From: Streptomyces lunaelactis
GTDB lineage: Bacteria; Actinomycetota; Actinomycetes; Streptomycetales; Streptomycetaceae
Reading direction: 5' to 3'
Length of the DNA: 64,000 nucleotides
Assembly (NCBI RefSeq): GCF_003054555.1
Contig: NZ_CP026304.1
Coordinates: 3,968,001-4,032,000, forward strand
A program made the position numbers and the translations under genes. Under the pieces are notes generated by a model that saw nothing but the letters and a program-made list of their open reading frames with translations, did no database searches and was not told the DNA's origin. Positions 25,596 through 35,425 of this stretch are shown in pieces (the stretch's first letter is position 1; the number at the start of each line of letters is the position of its first letter).

Positions 25596-26318
25596 ATGCA
25601 TACGCCTACGTATCCGACGCAGGCCGTGGTCCTGGCGGGCGGCCAGGGCTCGCGGCTGCGCCCGTACACCGACGACCGCCCCAAGCCGATGGTCGAGATC
25701 CCGGGAACCGGGACCCCGATCATCGGCCATCAGCTTGCCTGGCTGGCCGCTGAGGGCGTGACCGACGCCGTCGTCTCCTGCGGTCATCTCGCCGAGGTCC
25801 TCCAGCAGTGGCTGGAGAGCGCCGAACTGCCCCTGCGCGTCACCACCGTCGTCGAGACGGAGCCGCTCGGCCGCGGCGGCGGCCTCAAGTACGCCGCCGC
25901 CGGCCTGCCGCACCCGGACCAGCCCTGGTACGCCACCAACGGCGACATCTGGACCCGCTTCTCGCTGCGCGAGATGGCCGCCTTCCACGCCGAACGCGAC
26001 GCCATCGCCACCCTGGCCCTCGCCCGCCCCCGGATCCCCTGGGGAGCCGTCGAGACGGACGCCTTCGGTCACATCACGGACTTCATCGAGTCCCCGCCGT
26101 CGCCGTTCCTCATCAATGCCGGTGTGTACGTCTTCTCCGCGGCCTTCACCGAGCTCCTGCCCGACCGGGGCGACCATGAGCGCACCACCTTCCCGCGCCT
26201 CGCCCGTGAGCAGCGTCTTGCGGGCTTCCCGCTGCCGCAGGGTGCGTACTGGCGGGCGATCGACACCGCCAAGGACCTCACCGAGGCCGCCAAGGAGCTC
26301 GCCGCGCAGGCCCGCTGA
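25596..26318 (+). CDS. Nucleotidyltransferase family protein (NDP-sugar pyrophosphorylase)
   Basis: 240 aa. Begins with the nucleotide-binding signature VVLAGGQGSRLRPYTDDRPKPMVEI, then GTPIIGHQLAWLAAEGV, and catalytic or metal region NGDIWTRFS. It is of the short RmlA/GlmU-N type without a hexapeptide acyltransferase domain. Joins NTP to a sugar-1-phosphate to make an activated sugar; which sugar is unknown. ATG at 25596 is chosen by alignment of the signature to the N-terminus. Confidence 0.85.
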   Translation: MHTPTYPTQAVVLAGGQGSRLRPYTDDRPKPMVEIPGTGTPIIGHQLAWLAAEGVTDAVVSCGHLAEVLQQWLESAELPLRVTTVVETEPLGRGGGLKYAAAGLPHPDQPWYATNGDIWTRFSLREMAAFHAERDAIATLALARPRIPWGAVETDAFGHITDFIESPPSPFLINAGVYVFSAAFTELLPDRGDHERTTFPRLAREQRLAGFPLPQGAYWRAIDTAKDLTEAAKELAAQAR

Positions 26319-26384
26319 CCGTCATCGTCCTCCACGCCCGGACACTGGCTCCTGGGCACAGCTCATGGGCTCGGCTCATGGTTA

Positions 26385-26433
26385 CGACGAGAGGGGCGGC
26401 CACCGCACATCGCGGTGGCCGCCCCTCTCGTCG
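26385..26433. terminator. Very long bidirectional terminator
   Basis: A perfect 22-bp inverted repeat (arms begin CGACGAGAGGGGCGG) around loop ACATC lies between the convergent nucleotidyltransferase and DoxX genes and ends 5 bp before the DoxX stop codon. Confidence 0.9.
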
Positions 26434-26438
26434 CGTAC

Positions 26439-28037
26439 TCAGCCCAGCAGGCCGCCGATCACCCTGCCTCCTCCGGAGCCGCCGTCCCCACCACCACTGC
26501 CACCACCACTGGCACCACCACTGCCACCGCCGCTGCCGGTGCCGCCGCTCGACGAGGGACCCGAGCTGCTGGACGGCGGCGGCGCCGGCTCCGACTGCCC
26601 GGGCGGCTGCTGCCCCGTGCCCTGCGTCTGGCTCGGCTGTCCGCCCTCGACCCGGCCGGTCTCGCGGACCGTCTCCTCGGACGGCTTGGCCTTCTCGGCC
26701 TCGGGAGTGCCGGAGCGGGTCGCGGACGGCGACGGCCTGCCGTCCTCGCCGGGCCTGTTCGCGGAGCTGCTCTCGCCGCCGGGCTCCTCCGGAAGCGGGG
26801 ACCCGGGAAGGTGGTTGGTCGGGTCCTGGTTCGGCCCCGGCACCGTCACCATGTCCGAGGAACGTACGGCCCCGCCGAGCATCGAGCCGGTCAGCAGCGT
26901 GAGACCGACCACGAGCGAGGCGACAACGGTGCCGCGCCGCAGCACGCGCCGGCGCAGCTCCCACAGCTCCGAGCGCGGCCCGAGCTTGCGCCAGGCCTCG
27001 CCCGCGAGCCGGCCGTCCGCCGAGTAGACGGGGGCGCCGGCGATGATCAGCGGGGACCAGGCGGCGAGATAGATGATGTCGGGCGCGTCGTACGCCGCTA
27101 CGGTCTTCCAGTTCACGGTCAGGATCAACGCGGCCGACAGCAGTGCGCCGACGACCGCCGCGACCCGCTGCCAGAGCCCGAGCACGGTGAGCACGCCGAC
27201 GACCACCTGGAGGAAGGCGACGGTGAGCCCCGCCCCGACCGGGTGGGAGAGCGCGAAGTCGCGCAGCGGCTCGGCGAGTGCCCAGGGGTGCAGCGAGTTG
27301 AGCCACTTGACCATGGAGCCGCGTTCGCCGCCGTCGAAGTAGACGGGGTCGCAGAGCTTGCCCATGCCCGCGTAGATGGAGATGAAGCCGAGGAACACCC
27401 GGAGCGGCAGGAGCACCACTCCGAGGTTCATCCGGCGCCCGGGGTAGTAGGCGTGCCGCACTGCGTCGGCGCCGTGCCGATGGGCGCGTGCGTCGCCGTC
27501 GGTCTGCTCGAACTCCTCGTTCTCCTGCGGCTCCTGGCCGTAGGAGTGGTACGAGTCGTTCGCGCCGACTTCCTGCCGCATCTGCGGCAGCAACGGCCTG
27601 CCCGAGTCGCCCGGCCCGCCCGGCGGGCCGACCGTGGGCGTCCGCGTGGTCTGCGCGTCGAGGTCGATCCGCGGGATGACCTGCGTGGCGCCCGTGTCGA
27701 AGGAGCCACGGTCGAAGGAGTCCCGGTCGAAGGTGCCGCGCTCCGCGGTGGAGTTGCGTACGGCCTGCAGCAGTCCGGTCGCGCCGACGTCCCCCGGCGC
27801 CGACTTGCCGCTCCACACAACGGGAGCCCGCCTGCGCCCCACCGACCCGGCTCCGCCGACGACGGGGATCCGTGCGGCGTCCGCCCGGGTACGTGCGGGG
27901 CGCGGGCTCGGGGCGAGCCGCACCCGGAAGCTGGCGTGATTCACGATGACCTGCGCGGGATCGCAGTCCACCTTGACCATGCTCAGCACAGGCTGATCAT
28001 CGAACCCGGGCCCGGGCGTTCTGGTGTCCACACTCAT
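26439..28037 (-). CDS. DoxX-family membrane protein with long disordered arms
   Basis: 532 aa. About 200 N-terminal residues are polar and disordered (TFDRDSFDRGSFDTGATQV, EPQENEEFEQTDGD). A DoxX domain with four membrane segments follows (MNLGVVLLPLRVFLGFISIY, AGMGKLCDPVYF, VGAGLTVAFLQVVVGVLTVLG, VGALLSAALILTVNW), then a further membrane segment (VASLVVGLTLLTG). The 150-residue tail is Pro/Ser/Gly-rich and ends in GGSGGG repeats. Mycobacterial DoxX acts in a membrane oxidoreductase complex against thiol and oxidative stress; here the function is inferred only from the core domain. Confidence 0.82.
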   Translation of the reverse strand: MSVDTRTPGPGFDDQPVLSMVKVDCDPAQVIVNHASFRVRLAPSPRPARTRADAARIPVVGGAGSVGRRRAPVVWSGKSAPGDVGATGLLQAVRNSTAERGTFDRDSFDRGSFDTGATQVIPRIDLDAQTTRTPTVGPPGGPGDSGRPLLPQMRQEVGANDSYHSYGQEPQENEEFEQTDGDARAHRHGADAVRHAYYPGRRMNLGVVLLPLRVFLGFISIYAGMGKLCDPVYFDGGERGSMVKWLNSLHPWALAEPLRDFALSHPVGAGLTVAFLQVVVGVLTVLGLWQRVAAVVGALLSAALILTVNWKTVAAYDAPDIIYLAAWSPLIIAGAPVYSADGRLAGEAWRKLGPRSELWELRRRVLRRGTVVASLVVGLTLLTGSMLGGAVRSSDMVTVPGPNQDPTNHLPGSPLPEEPGGESSSANRPGEDGRPSPSATRSGTPEAEKAKPSEETVRETGRVEGGQPSQTQGTGQQPPGQSEPAPPPSSSSGPSSSGGTGSGGGSGGASGGGSGGGDGGSGGGRVIGGLLG

Positions 28038-28126
28038 CTAACCGAGTGACGTGTGTTTAGGACACTGCCCCGACGGGCCCTGTCTGTCCGAGACCCGTCA
28101 AGACACCTCATTTCGGTCGGATGGGG

Positions 28127-28161
28127 TCATGACGACCCTCATGACGACCTCATGACGAACC
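28127..28161. repeat. Three tandem 11-12-bp repeats
   Basis: TCATGACGACC occurs twice and TCATGACGAACC once, head to tail, between the DoxX promoter and the rlmB stop. Function unknown; could be slippage or a protein-binding array. Confidence 0.6.
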
Positions 28162-28173
28162 GCCCCGGGGCCG

Positions 28174-29130
28174 TCAGCGACGGCGCTTGGCCGCCTCGTA
28201 CAGCACCACACCCGCCGCGACACCGGCGTTCAGGGACTCCGCGCCACCCGGCATGGGGATCCGGACCAGGTAGTCGCAGGTCTCGCCGACCAGGCGGCCC
28301 AGGCCCTTGCCCTCGCTGCCGATGACGATGACGACCGGGCCGCCCAGGGCCTCCAGGTCCTCGACCGTGGCATCGCCGTCCGCCGCCAGGCCCACGACCG
28401 TGATGCCGGCCTTCTGGTAGCCCTCCAGCGCGCGGGTCAGGTTGGTGACGCGGGAGACCGGCGTACGGGCCGCCGTGCCCGCCGAGGACTTCCAGGCGCC
28501 TGCCGTCATGCCGGCCGCGCGCCGCTCGGGCACGACCACGCCGTGGCCGCCGAAGGCGGAGACGGAGCGGACGATGGCGCCCAGGTTCCGCGGGTCCGTC
28601 ACCCCGTCGAGGGCGACGATCAGCGGGTCCTCGCCGTTGTCGTACGCGGCGGCCGTGAGGTCCTCCGGGTGCGCGTACTCGTACGGCGGGACCTGGAGGA
28701 CGAGGCCCTGGTGGTTGAGCCCGTTCGTCATCCGGTCGAGCTCGGGGCGCGGCGCCTCCATCAGGTTGATGTTGCCGCGCTCGCCCGCGAGCTGGAGCGC
28801 CTCGCGCACCCGCTCGTCGTTGTCGATGTACTGCTGGACGTACAGCGTGGTCGCCGGGACGCCGTCGCGCAGCGCCTCGAAGACCGGGTTGCGGCCGACG
28901 ACCATCTCGGACGTGCCCTTGGCGCCACCGCGGCGCGGGGCCGGGCGGCGGGCAGCGGCCTGCCTGGCCTGGGCACCGGCCACGCGGTTCTTCTTGTGTC
29001 CCTTGCGCTCGGACGCGGGCGGCGTCGGGCCCTTGCCCTCGAGTCCGCGGCGTCGCTTGCCACCGCTGCCGACCTGCGCGCCCTTCTTGTTGGACGTGCG
29101 GCGGTTCCTGCGCTGGCTGTTCCCGGCCAT
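28174..29130 (-). CDS. rlmB: 23S rRNA (guanosine-2'-O-)-methyltransferase RlmB
   Basis: 318 aa. The N-terminal 70 residues are a basic tail ([20 protein letters not shown]) usual in actinobacteria, then a SpoU substrate-binding domain ([13 protein letters not shown]). The SPOUT catalytic domain follows with [28 protein letters not shown] and [18 protein letters not shown] (motifs 1-3, trefoil-knot SAM site). It methylates 23S rRNA near the peptidyl-transferase centre. Downstream of cysS with a 103-bp gap and the same strand. Confidence 0.93.
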   Translation of the reverse strand: MAGNSQRRNRRTSNKKGAQVGSGGKRRRGLEGKGPTPPASERKGHKKNRVAGAQARQAAARRPAPRRGGAKGTSEMVVGRNPVFEALRDGVPATTLYVQQYIDNDERVREALQLAGERGNINLMEAPRPELDRMTNGLNHQGLVLQVPPYEYAHPEDLTAAAYDNGEDPLIVALDGVTDPRNLGAIVRSVSAFGGHGVVVPERRAAGMTAGAWKSSAGTAARTPVSRVTNLTRALEGYQKAGITVVGLAADGDATVEDLEALGGPVVIVIGSEGKGLGRLVGETCDYLVRIPMPGGAESLNAGVAAGVVLYEAAKRRR

Positions 29131-29233
29131 GACCTACCTGTTTCTGTAAAGCTCGCTCAAAAGTATGTACGTAAGTGAAGTGTGCCGCCCAGGCGACCGG
29201 GCGGCACATCCTTGTCGGGAGGGCCCGGTGGGT

Positions 29234-30634
29234 TCAGCGGGGGCCGAGTGTCCACCGCGGGCCGTCAGGACCGTCCTCGATGACCAGACCGGACTGCAGC
29301 AGCTGGTCGCGGATGGCGTCTGCGGTCGCCCAGTCCTTGCGCCCGCGGGCCGCCTCGCGCTGCTGCAGCACCAGCCGCACCAGCGTGTCGACGACCCCGT
29401 GAAGATCTTCGCTGCGCTCGCCCTCGCCCGCCCAGCGCTCGTCCAGCGGGTCCAGGCCGAGGACACCGAGCATGGCCCGTACCTCGGCCAGCCGGGCGAC
29501 GGCCGCGTCCTTGTCGTCGGCGGCCAGCGCGGAGTTTCCCTGGCGGACCGTGGTGTGGACGATGGCGAGCGCCTGCGGCACCCCCAGATCGTCGTCCATC
29601 GCCTCGGCGAAGACGAGCGGCACCTCGGAGGCCGGCTCGACGACGCCGCCCGCCTTCTCGATCACCCGCTGCACGAAGCCCTCGATCCGCGCGAACGCGG
29701 ACTCGGCCTCGCGCAGGGCTTCTTCGCTGTACTCGATGGTGGAGCGGTAGTGCGGAGTACCGAGGTAGTAGCGCAGGACGATGGGGCGCCACTGCTTGAC
29801 CATCTCGGAGACGAGCACCGAGTTGCCGAGCGACTTGGACATCTTCTCGCCGCTGAGGGTGACCCAGTGGTTGTGCACCCAGAAGTTCGCGAAGGCGTCG
29901 CCGAACGCCTTGGCCTGGGCGATCTCGTTCTCGTGGTGCGGGAAGATCAGGTCGAGCCCGCCGCCGTGGATGTCGAACGCCTCGCCGAGGTACTTGTGGG
30001 CCATCGCCGAGCACTCCAGGTGCCAGCCGGGCCGGCCGCGGCCCCAGGGGGTCTCCCAGCTCGGCTCGCCGGGCTTCGCGGCCTTCCACATGGCGAAGTC
30101 GCGGGCGTCACGCTTGCCGGTCTCGCCCTCGCCGGACGGCTGGCGCAGATCGTCCAGGTCCTGGTTGGAGAGTTCGAGGTAGCCGGGGAAGGAGCGCACG
30201 TCGAAGTAGACGTTGCCGTCGGCCTCGTACGCGTGACCGCGCTCGATGAGGCCGCGCATCATCTCGACCATCTCGGTGATGTGGCCGGTGGCACGCGGTT
30301 CGTACGTGGCCGGCAGGCAGCCGAGCGCGTCGTAGCCGTCGTTGAAGGCGCGCTCGTTCTCGTACCCGATCGTCCACCAGGGGCGGTTCTGTTCCGCGGA
30401 CTTCCAGATGATCTTGTCGTCGATGTCGGTGACGTTCCGGATGAAGGTCACGTCATAGCCGCGGTACTCGAACCAGCGGCGCATGATGTCGAAATTCAGC
30501 CCGGACCTGATGTGCCCGATGTGCGGGGCGGCCTGCACCGTGGCGCCACACAGGTAGATCGAGACACAACCCGGCACGATCGGGGTGAAGTCACGGATCT
30601 GCCGGGCGCTGGTGTCGTACAGGCGAATGGTCAC
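29234..30634 (-). CDS. cysS: Cysteinyl-tRNA synthetase
   Basis: 466 aa, normal length. HIGH-type motif at PHIGHIRSG, catalytic-domain zinc ligands from CGATVQ near residue 29 and from the central [20 protein letters not shown] segment, and KMSKS motif at [10 protein letters not shown]. The C-terminal helical anticodon-binding region ends [20 protein letters not shown]. Essential for charging tRNA-Cys. Followed by rlmB in the same direction. Not MshC, which lacks the C-terminal part. Confidence 0.96.
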   Translation of the reverse strand: MTIRLYDTSARQIRDFTPIVPGCVSIYLCGATVQAAPHIGHIRSGLNFDIMRRWFEYRGYDVTFIRNVTDIDDKIIWKSAEQNRPWWTIGYENERAFNDGYDALGCLPATYEPRATGHITEMVEMMRGLIERGHAYEADGNVYFDVRSFPGYLELSNQDLDDLRQPSGEGETGKRDARDFAMWKAAKPGEPSWETPWGRGRPGWHLECSAMAHKYLGEAFDIHGGGLDLIFPHHENEIAQAKAFGDAFANFWVHNHWVTLSGEKMSKSLGNSVLVSEMVKQWRPIVLRYYLGTPHYRSTIEYSEEALREAESAFARIEGFVQRVIEKAGGVVEPASEVPLVFAEAMDDDLGVPQALAIVHTTVRQGNSALAADDKDAAVARLAEVRAMLGVLGLDPLDERWAGEGERSEDLHGVVDTLVRLVLQQREAARGRKDWATADAIRDQLLQSGLVIEDGPDGPRWTLGPR

Positions 30635-30752
30635 GCATCAAGGGTAGTGGCCCGATACCAGTGCCCCGCGACCCTTCCGGCCGCGGGGACACGTTTGTGA
30701 CCTACGGCCCAGGGCCTGGTGGGATACGACTCGGATTCGACGCGCTGACGGC

Positions 30753-31157
30753 TCAGATCCTGCCCACGACCTTGCGCGGGATGATCCGGACGACCACCCG
30801 CGGAGCGTCGTCGCCTGACGACGGGTTGAATTCCGCGTACTTCTTCCCGGTGTACTTCACCGCCAGTTCGTCGATCAGCTCCTGGCCGCCCTCGTCGACG
30901 AGCGTGGCCGTGCCGCGGATCTCGGCGTACGAGTACGGGGCGTCGAAGGGCTGCAGCAGCACCGTCACCCGGGGATCGCGCCGCAGGTTCTGCTCCTTGC
31001 GGCGGCCGACGGTCGTCGAGATGAGTACGTGGTCACCGTCCCGCTTCACCCACACAGGGGACACCTGCGGGCTGCCGTCGGGCTGGATCGTCGCGACGGA
31101 GACGAACACGGGGCTGTCGAGAAGCGCCTTGAGCTGGTCAGAGAGCACGGCTGACAT
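30753..31157 (-). CDS. PPOX-class F420-dependent oxidoreductase
   Basis: 134 aa split-barrel flavin/deazaflavin protein: LLDSPVFVSVATIQPDGSPQ, VWVKRDGDHVLISTTVGRRK, DPRVTVLLQPFDAPYSYAEIRG and ELAVKYTGKKYAEF. The family reduces diverse substrates with F420H2, abundant in actinobacteria. Alone between cysS and ispF. Substrate unknown. Confidence 0.85.
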   Translation of the reverse strand: MSAVLSDQLKALLDSPVFVSVATIQPDGSPQVSPVWVKRDGDHVLISTTVGRRKEQNLRRDPRVTVLLQPFDAPYSYAEIRGTATLVDEGGQELIDELAVKYTGKKYAEFNPSSGDDAPRVVVRIIPRKVVGRI

Positions 31158-31288
31158 ATCGGCCTTCCTTGCGCGGTGAAGGGACGCGGATAACTGGTAC
31201 CCGTCCCCGGCCCAACGCACCGCCCCCGCCGGATATTTCGGCGCACGCGCGCCGCACTCGCGCTCGCGCCGCACTCGCGCAACGCCTT

Positions 31289-31777
31289 TCAGCCGACCCG
31301 GACCACCAGCGCCGTGGCGATCGCGGCCAGCCCCTCGGCCCGCCCCGTCAGACCCAGCCCGTCCGTCGTCGTCCCGGACACGGAGACGGGCGCGCCGACC
31401 GCCGCGCTCAGCGCCTTCTGGGCCTCGGTGCGCCGCTTGCCGATCTTCGGGCGTACCCCGATGACCTGGACGGCGACATTGCCGATCTCGAAGCCCTCGG
31501 CCCGTACGATCCGCGCCGCCTCCGCGAGCAGCGTGACGCCGGAGGCACCGGACCACTGTGGCCGCGAGGTGCCGAAGTGGGCGCCGAGGTCGCCGACGCC
31601 GGCGGCCGAGAAGAGCGCGTCACAGGCGGCGTGCGCGGCGACGTCGCCGTCGGAGTGCCCGGCGAGACCGTCCTCGCCCTCCCAGAGCAGACCCGCGCAC
31701 CACAGCTCACGTCCCGCCTCGAAGGCGTGCACGTCCGTGCCGATCCCGACCTGGGGAATCCGCGGCTCAGAAGCCAT
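31289..31777 (-). CDS. ispF: 2-C-methyl-D-erythritol 2,4-cyclodiphosphate synthase
   Basis: 162 aa, fifth step of the MEP isoprenoid pathway; trimeric zinc enzyme. [12 protein letters not shown] with the metal Asp and His, [29 protein letters not shown], and [22 protein letters not shown] at 31777 lies inside the end of ispD (11-bp overlap), so translation is coupled. Confidence 0.96.
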   Translation of the reverse strand: MASEPRIPQVGIGTDVHAFEAGRELWCAGLLWEGEDGLAGHSDGDVAAHAACDALFSAAGVGDLGAHFGTSRPQWSGASGVTLLAEAARIVRAEGFEIGNVAVQVIGVRPKIGKRRTEAQKALSAAVGAPVSVSGTTTDGLGLTGRAEGLAAIATALVVRVG

Positions 31778-32513
31778 CGTTGGCCCTCCTCCTGGCAAGG
31801 ACCGCCTCGGCGAGTACGAGATCGAGCGGCCGGGTCACCTTGAACGCCTCTTCATGGCCCGGTACGACCACGACGGGCGCGCCGAGCCGCTCGACCAGGC
31901 CGGCGCAGTCGGTCGCGCCCTCGCCATTGACCGCGACCGTCTCGTGCGCGCGCACCAGCGTGTCCCGGTCGAAGCCCTGCGGGGTCTGCACGGAGCGCAG
32001 CCGGGCCCGCTCGGGCGTCGCGACGACCGGTTCGGCCTCGCCCTTCGCCTGCGGCTCGACCTCCTTGACGGTGTCCGCGAGCGGCAGCGCCGGTACGACG
32101 GCCGGGGCCCCGTTCCGTACGGCTTCGATGACCGCGTCCACGGTGTCGACGGGCACCAGCGGGCGGGCCGCGTCATGGACCAGGACGACGTTGATGTTGT
32201 CCGCAAGCGCGTCGAGCCCGAGCCGTACGGACTCCTGCCGGGTGTCGCCACCCGCCACGACCAGGTAGTCGGTCCGCTCGGGCAGGGCGTGCTCGTCAAG
32301 GAGGTTCTTCACCTCGAAGGCGCCGTCCGGCGGGGCCACCACCACGACGAGCGAGACGGCACGGGAGGCCGCCATGGCGCGTACCGCGTGGATCAGCATC
32401 GGGGTGCCGTTCAGCGTGCGGAGCGCCTTGGGGACTCCCGGGCCGAGCCGTACACCCCGGCCGGCCGCGGGAATCACCGCGGCGGTGCGGTACGGGCGCG
32501 ATTCATCTGACAT
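31767..32513 (-). CDS. ispD: 2-C-methyl-D-erythritol 4-phosphate cytidylyltransferase
   Basis: 248 aa, third MEP-pathway step. CTP-binding [21 protein letters not shown], then [35 protein letters not shown] and [23 protein letters not shown] at 32513 (SDESRPYR) is chosen; ATG or GTG codons a few residues upstream are possible. First gene of the ispD-ispF pair downstream of carD. Confidence 0.95.
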   Translation of the reverse strand: MSDESRPYRTAAVIPAAGRGVRLGPGVPKALRTLNGTPMLIHAVRAMAASRAVSLVVVVAPPDGAFEVKNLLDEHALPERTDYLVVAGGDTRQESVRLGLDALADNINVVLVHDAARPLVPVDTVDAVIEAVRNGAPAVVPALPLADTVKEVEPQAKGEAEPVVATPERARLRSVQTPQGFDRDTLVRAHETVAVNGEGATDCAGLVERLGAPVVVVPGHEEAFKVTRPLDLVLAEAVLARRRANDGF

Positions 32514-32756
32514 CGGTTGCACTCCGGCAGGTTTGTTTCCTTGGCCGACATGGGTATGGCCTCAGCGTGCCGGGCGCGACGCCTTGACCGGACCCTTCCG
32601 TGACAATCGGTCAGCGCCAGCCGTCCGGGCCCGGCACGCCAAGAGATCGGCGCACGTGTGCTGTGGGCTGGAGATGAGCATGCCGCAGCGCCCGGCGACA
32701 GGACTGTTTTCACAGCATGTCAGCGGGCACCGCGGCATTGTCGTGCCTGTGATGCG

Positions 32757-33239
32757 TCAGGACGCGAGGACCTCGTCGAGCAGAGCCTCGGCCTTGTCTT
32801 CGTTGGTGTTCTCCGCGAGGGCGAGCTCGCTCACCAGGATCTGGCGCGCCTTGGCGAGCATCCGCTTCTCACCAGCGGAAAGCCCACGCTCACGCTCACG
32901 ACGCCACAGGTCACGCACCACTTCGGCGACCTTGATGACATCGCCGGAGGCGAGCTTTTCGAGATTTGCCTTGTAGCGACGGGACCAGTTCGTCGGCTCT
33001 TCTGCATACGGTGCGCGCAGCACCTCGAAGACCCGGTCCAGCCCGTCCTGACCAACCACATCGCGTACGCCGACGAACTCCGCATTGTCTGCCGGTACAC
33101 GAACCGTCAAGTCGCCCTGGGCGACCTTGAGCACCAAGTAGGTCTTGTCCACGCCTTTGATCTGGCGAGTTTCGATGGCCTCGATCAGCGCGGCCCCGTG
33201 ATGGGGATAGACCACGGTGTCGCCAACCTTGAACGTCAT
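32757..33239 (-). CDS. carD: CarD-family RNA polymerase-binding regulator
   Basis: 160 aa. N-terminal RNA-polymerase-interacting Tudor-like domain ([37 protein letters not shown]) and a C-terminal helical DNA-binding domain ([31 protein letters not shown]). CarD stabilises the open promoter complex at rRNA and other promoters and is essential in mycobacteria. Location upstream of ispD-ispF is the usual actinobacterial arrangement. Confidence 0.95.
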   Translation of the reverse strand: MTFKVGDTVVYPHHGAALIEAIETRQIKGVDKTYLVLKVAQGDLTVRVPADNAEFVGVRDVVGQDGLDRVFEVLRAPYAEEPTNWSRRYKANLEKLASGDVIKVAEVVRDLWRRERERGLSAGEKRMLAKARQILVSELALAENTNEDKAEALLDEVLAS

Positions 33240-33898
33240 GTGACAGGTACCCCTTCCGTGGCTATCCAGAGTAACACGAGAACCGCTTGTTCTGAATGGC
33301 GTTTTCGCAGGTCAGGGCATATCTCGGGGCTTGACAACAGCAACACGAACGTGCTGCGGACGGCTTCCGGAGGGGGGTATTCGCAGGTCGGAGCGGCTGC
33401 GCGGGTGGGCAGAAACGCGCACGTTACACACAGTGAAACCCCCTCCCGAGTGACCGAACGTCCCGATTTGCCGGGTTCTAAGTGGTGAACTTCCCGTACT
33501 CCGTTCGGCGGTCGGTCACCCGTACGGGCGCACGTGCCGGCGAATCCGGAATTGATCTACGACAAGTATTCGTAAGGAATGTGTGGCGGCCGGGGGAATT
33601 GATCACCGCCGTTATGCGAGCGGCGTACGAAACGGGGAGATCGGACGGTCTCTCGGGTCGGCTGCCGGATCACCAGTTGGGTCGCCTGTCGGGTCAACTC
33701 CGGGGTCGGCTCTCGGCGTGGCGCGTGTGGCGCCGCGCAGGGCGGCGGGCGGTCGGGGCCGCGGAAGGGGCGGGTCGGGTGCGGGCGGGCATGGTGACTC
33801 GGTAACCTGAGCGCGGCTGACACTCACTTAGCCGATCTTCGAATCAGTTCACCGCCCGTCCGTAGCCAGTCCCGTACGTTCTAGGAGATGCCGCCGCC
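33240..33898. other. Long intergenic region between carD and a divergent lipoprotein
   Basis: 659 bp. It holds the carD promoter region and the upstream region of the lipoprotein, is less GC-rich near carD, and has a run of GGGTCGG-type short repeats at 33640-33720. Several open frames exist but none has codon usage or a start that supports a gene. Confidence 0.5.
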
Positions 33899-34585
33899 GT
33901 GAGCCGCAGCCTTCGACGCGGCGCCCTCGCCGCCACTGCCATCGTGTTCTCGATCGCCTCGCTCTCGGCCTGTGCTGCGGGCAATGACGCGCAGACCCTC
34001 GGCGTCAGGCCGGACAATGCCGAGACGTCGGTCGACAACATCAAGATCCAGAACGCCACGGTGATCGCCCAGCCGGAGCTCACCGCGGAGGGCCCCGCGG
34101 TCATCTCCGCGACGGTCTTCAACAACGACAACGAGCAGCAGACCATCGACGCGATCACGCTGCCGGGCACGAACGCGCAGGTGAAGCTCTCCCCGGCCAC
34201 GGGCTCCGGCCCGATCACGGTGCCGGCGCTCGGCTCGGTCGTCATCGGCGGCGCGGGCAACGCGTCCGCGGTGGTCGAGAACGGCCGCGAGGCGACGCGG
34301 AGCGGCGGCGTACAGGAAGTCGTCTTCCGCTTCAGCGAGACCGGCGACGTGAAGATGCAGGCGTTCGTGGTCCCCGCGAAGGGGTTCTTCGAGGGCTTCG
34401 GCCCGAGCACGCTGCCGAAGCCGCCGGAGAAGCCCGAGGGCACGCCGTCGGGTTCCCCGGAGACGACGCCGTCCGGCACCCCGTCGGAAGGCGCCACGGG
34501 CGCGGCGGGCGAGCCGGGCAACGGCGAGCCGGGTACGCCGTCCGACTCCTCCTCGGCATCGCACAGCGCGGACGCGGGTCACTGA
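33899..34585 (+). CDS. Lipoprotein with Pro/Ser/Glu-rich tail
   Basis: 228 aa from GTG. Signal SRSLRRGALAATAIVFSIASLSAC with lipobox LSAC, then a beta-rich domain (ISATVFNNDNEQQTIDAITL, VPALGSVVIGGAGNASAVV, VVFRFSETGDVKMQAFVVPA) resembling copper-chaperone/DUF461-type lipoproteins, although no Met/His copper ligands stand out. The last 60 residues are disordered (TPSGSPETTPSGTPSE). Function unknown. Followed by a terminator and convergent with phoP. Confidence 0.78.
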   Translation: MSRSLRRGALAATAIVFSIASLSACAAGNDAQTLGVRPDNAETSVDNIKIQNATVIAQPELTAEGPAVISATVFNNDNEQQTIDAITLPGTNAQVKLSPATGSGPITVPALGSVVIGGAGNASAVVENGREATRSGGVQEVVFRFSETGDVKMQAFVVPAKGFFEGFGPSTLPKPPEKPEGTPSGSPETTPSGTPSEGATGAAGEPGNGEPGTPSDSSSASHSADAGH

Positions 34586-34601
34586 CGCGGTCACTGCCAC
34601 A

Positions 34602-34641
34602 ACGAGGGCGCCCCACCAGAATTCCGGTGGGGCGCCCTCGT
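34602..34641. terminator. Terminator between the lipoprotein and phoP
   Basis: A perfect 16-bp stem (arms start ACGAGGGCGCCCCACC) with loop AGAATTCC, between convergent genes and just beyond the duplicated phoP tail. Confidence 0.88.
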
Positions 34642-34670
34642 GTGTTGACCCGTCGTGAACCAGGCCGGTC

Positions 34671-34790
34671 TACGGCTCGAACTTGTAGCCCAGGCCGCGG
34701 ACCGTCACCAGGTACTTGTCCGGCCGACGGCCGACGCGCTCGGTTTACGGCTCGAACTTGTAGCCCAGGCCGCGGACCGTCACCAGGTAC
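34671..34790 (-). repeat. Perfect 45-bp duplication of the phoP 3' end
   Basis: Bases 34671-34715 are identical to 34746-34790, the last 45 bases before the phoP stop. The second copy lies after the stop, in the same reading frame, and has its own TAG at 34670-34672. Both copies encode YLVTVRGLGYKFEP. The 30-base linker encodes TERVGRRPDK. Confidence 0.95.
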
Positions 34791-35425
34791 CTCGGGGCAC
34801 CCGGGTCGGGCTCGATCTTGGCGCGGAGGCGCTTCACGTGGACGTCCAGGGTCTTGGTGTCGCCGACATAGTCCGCGCCCCAGACCCGGTCGATCAGCTG
34901 CATACGGGTCAGCACACGGCCCGCGTTGCGCAGCAGCATCTCCAGCAGGTCGAACTCCTTGAGCGGGAGGTCGACCTTGCCGCCCGAGACCGTGACGACG
35001 TGGCGGTCCACGTCCATGCGGACCGGGCCGGCCTCCAGGGCTGCCGGGGCGACCTCCTCCGGCTCTCCGCGGCGGCGCAGGACCGCGCGGATGCGGGCGA
35101 CCAGCTCCCGCGAGGAGAAGGGCTTGGTGACGTAGTCATCGGCTCCTATCTCCAGCCCGACGACCTTGTCGATCTCGCTGTCCTTGGCGGTCACCATGAT
35201 GACCGGGACATTCGAGCGGCCGCGCAGCTGGCGGCAGACCTCCGTGCCCGGCAGGCCGGGCAGCATCAGGTCGAGGAGGACGAGGTCGGCGCCATTGCGC
35301 TCGAACTCGTCGAGCCCCTCGGGCCCCGTGGTCGCGATGGCGACCTCGAAGCCCTCCTTACGGAGCATGTAGGACAGGGCGTCGCTGAATGATTCCTCAT
35401 CCTCGACGACGAGCACTCGGGTCAC
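34745..35425 (-). CDS. phoP: Phosphate response regulator PhoP
   Basis: 226-aa OmpR-family regulator. Receiver with VVEDEESFSDAL, phospho-Asp in VLLDLMLPG, Thr in MVTAKDS and Lys in VTKPFSSRELVARI. The C-terminal winged helix (LPLKEFDLLEMLLRNAGRVL, TLDVHVKRLRAKIE) ends GLGYKFEP. It activates phosphate scavenging under limitation and represses secondary metabolism. The GTG overlaps the phoR frame by 4 bp. A second copy of the 3' end lies downstream of the stop. Confidence 0.95.
   Translation of the reverse strand: MTRVLVVEDEESFSDALSYMLRKEGFEVAIATTGPEGLDEFERNGADLVLLDLMLPGLPGTEVCRQLRGRSNVPVIMVTAKDSEIDKVVGLEIGADDYVTKPFSSRELVARIRAVLRRRGEPEEVAPAALEAGPVRMDVDRHVVTVSGGKVDLPLKEFDLLEMLLRNAGRVLTRMQLIDRVWGADYVGDTKTLDVHVKRLRAKIEPDPGAPRYLVTVRGLGYKFEP

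Noticed and set aside
33482..33810. Open frames in the carD-lipoprotein gap
   Set aside because: Low-complexity Gly/Arg/Pro translation, no Shine-Dalgarno and no recognisable domain.
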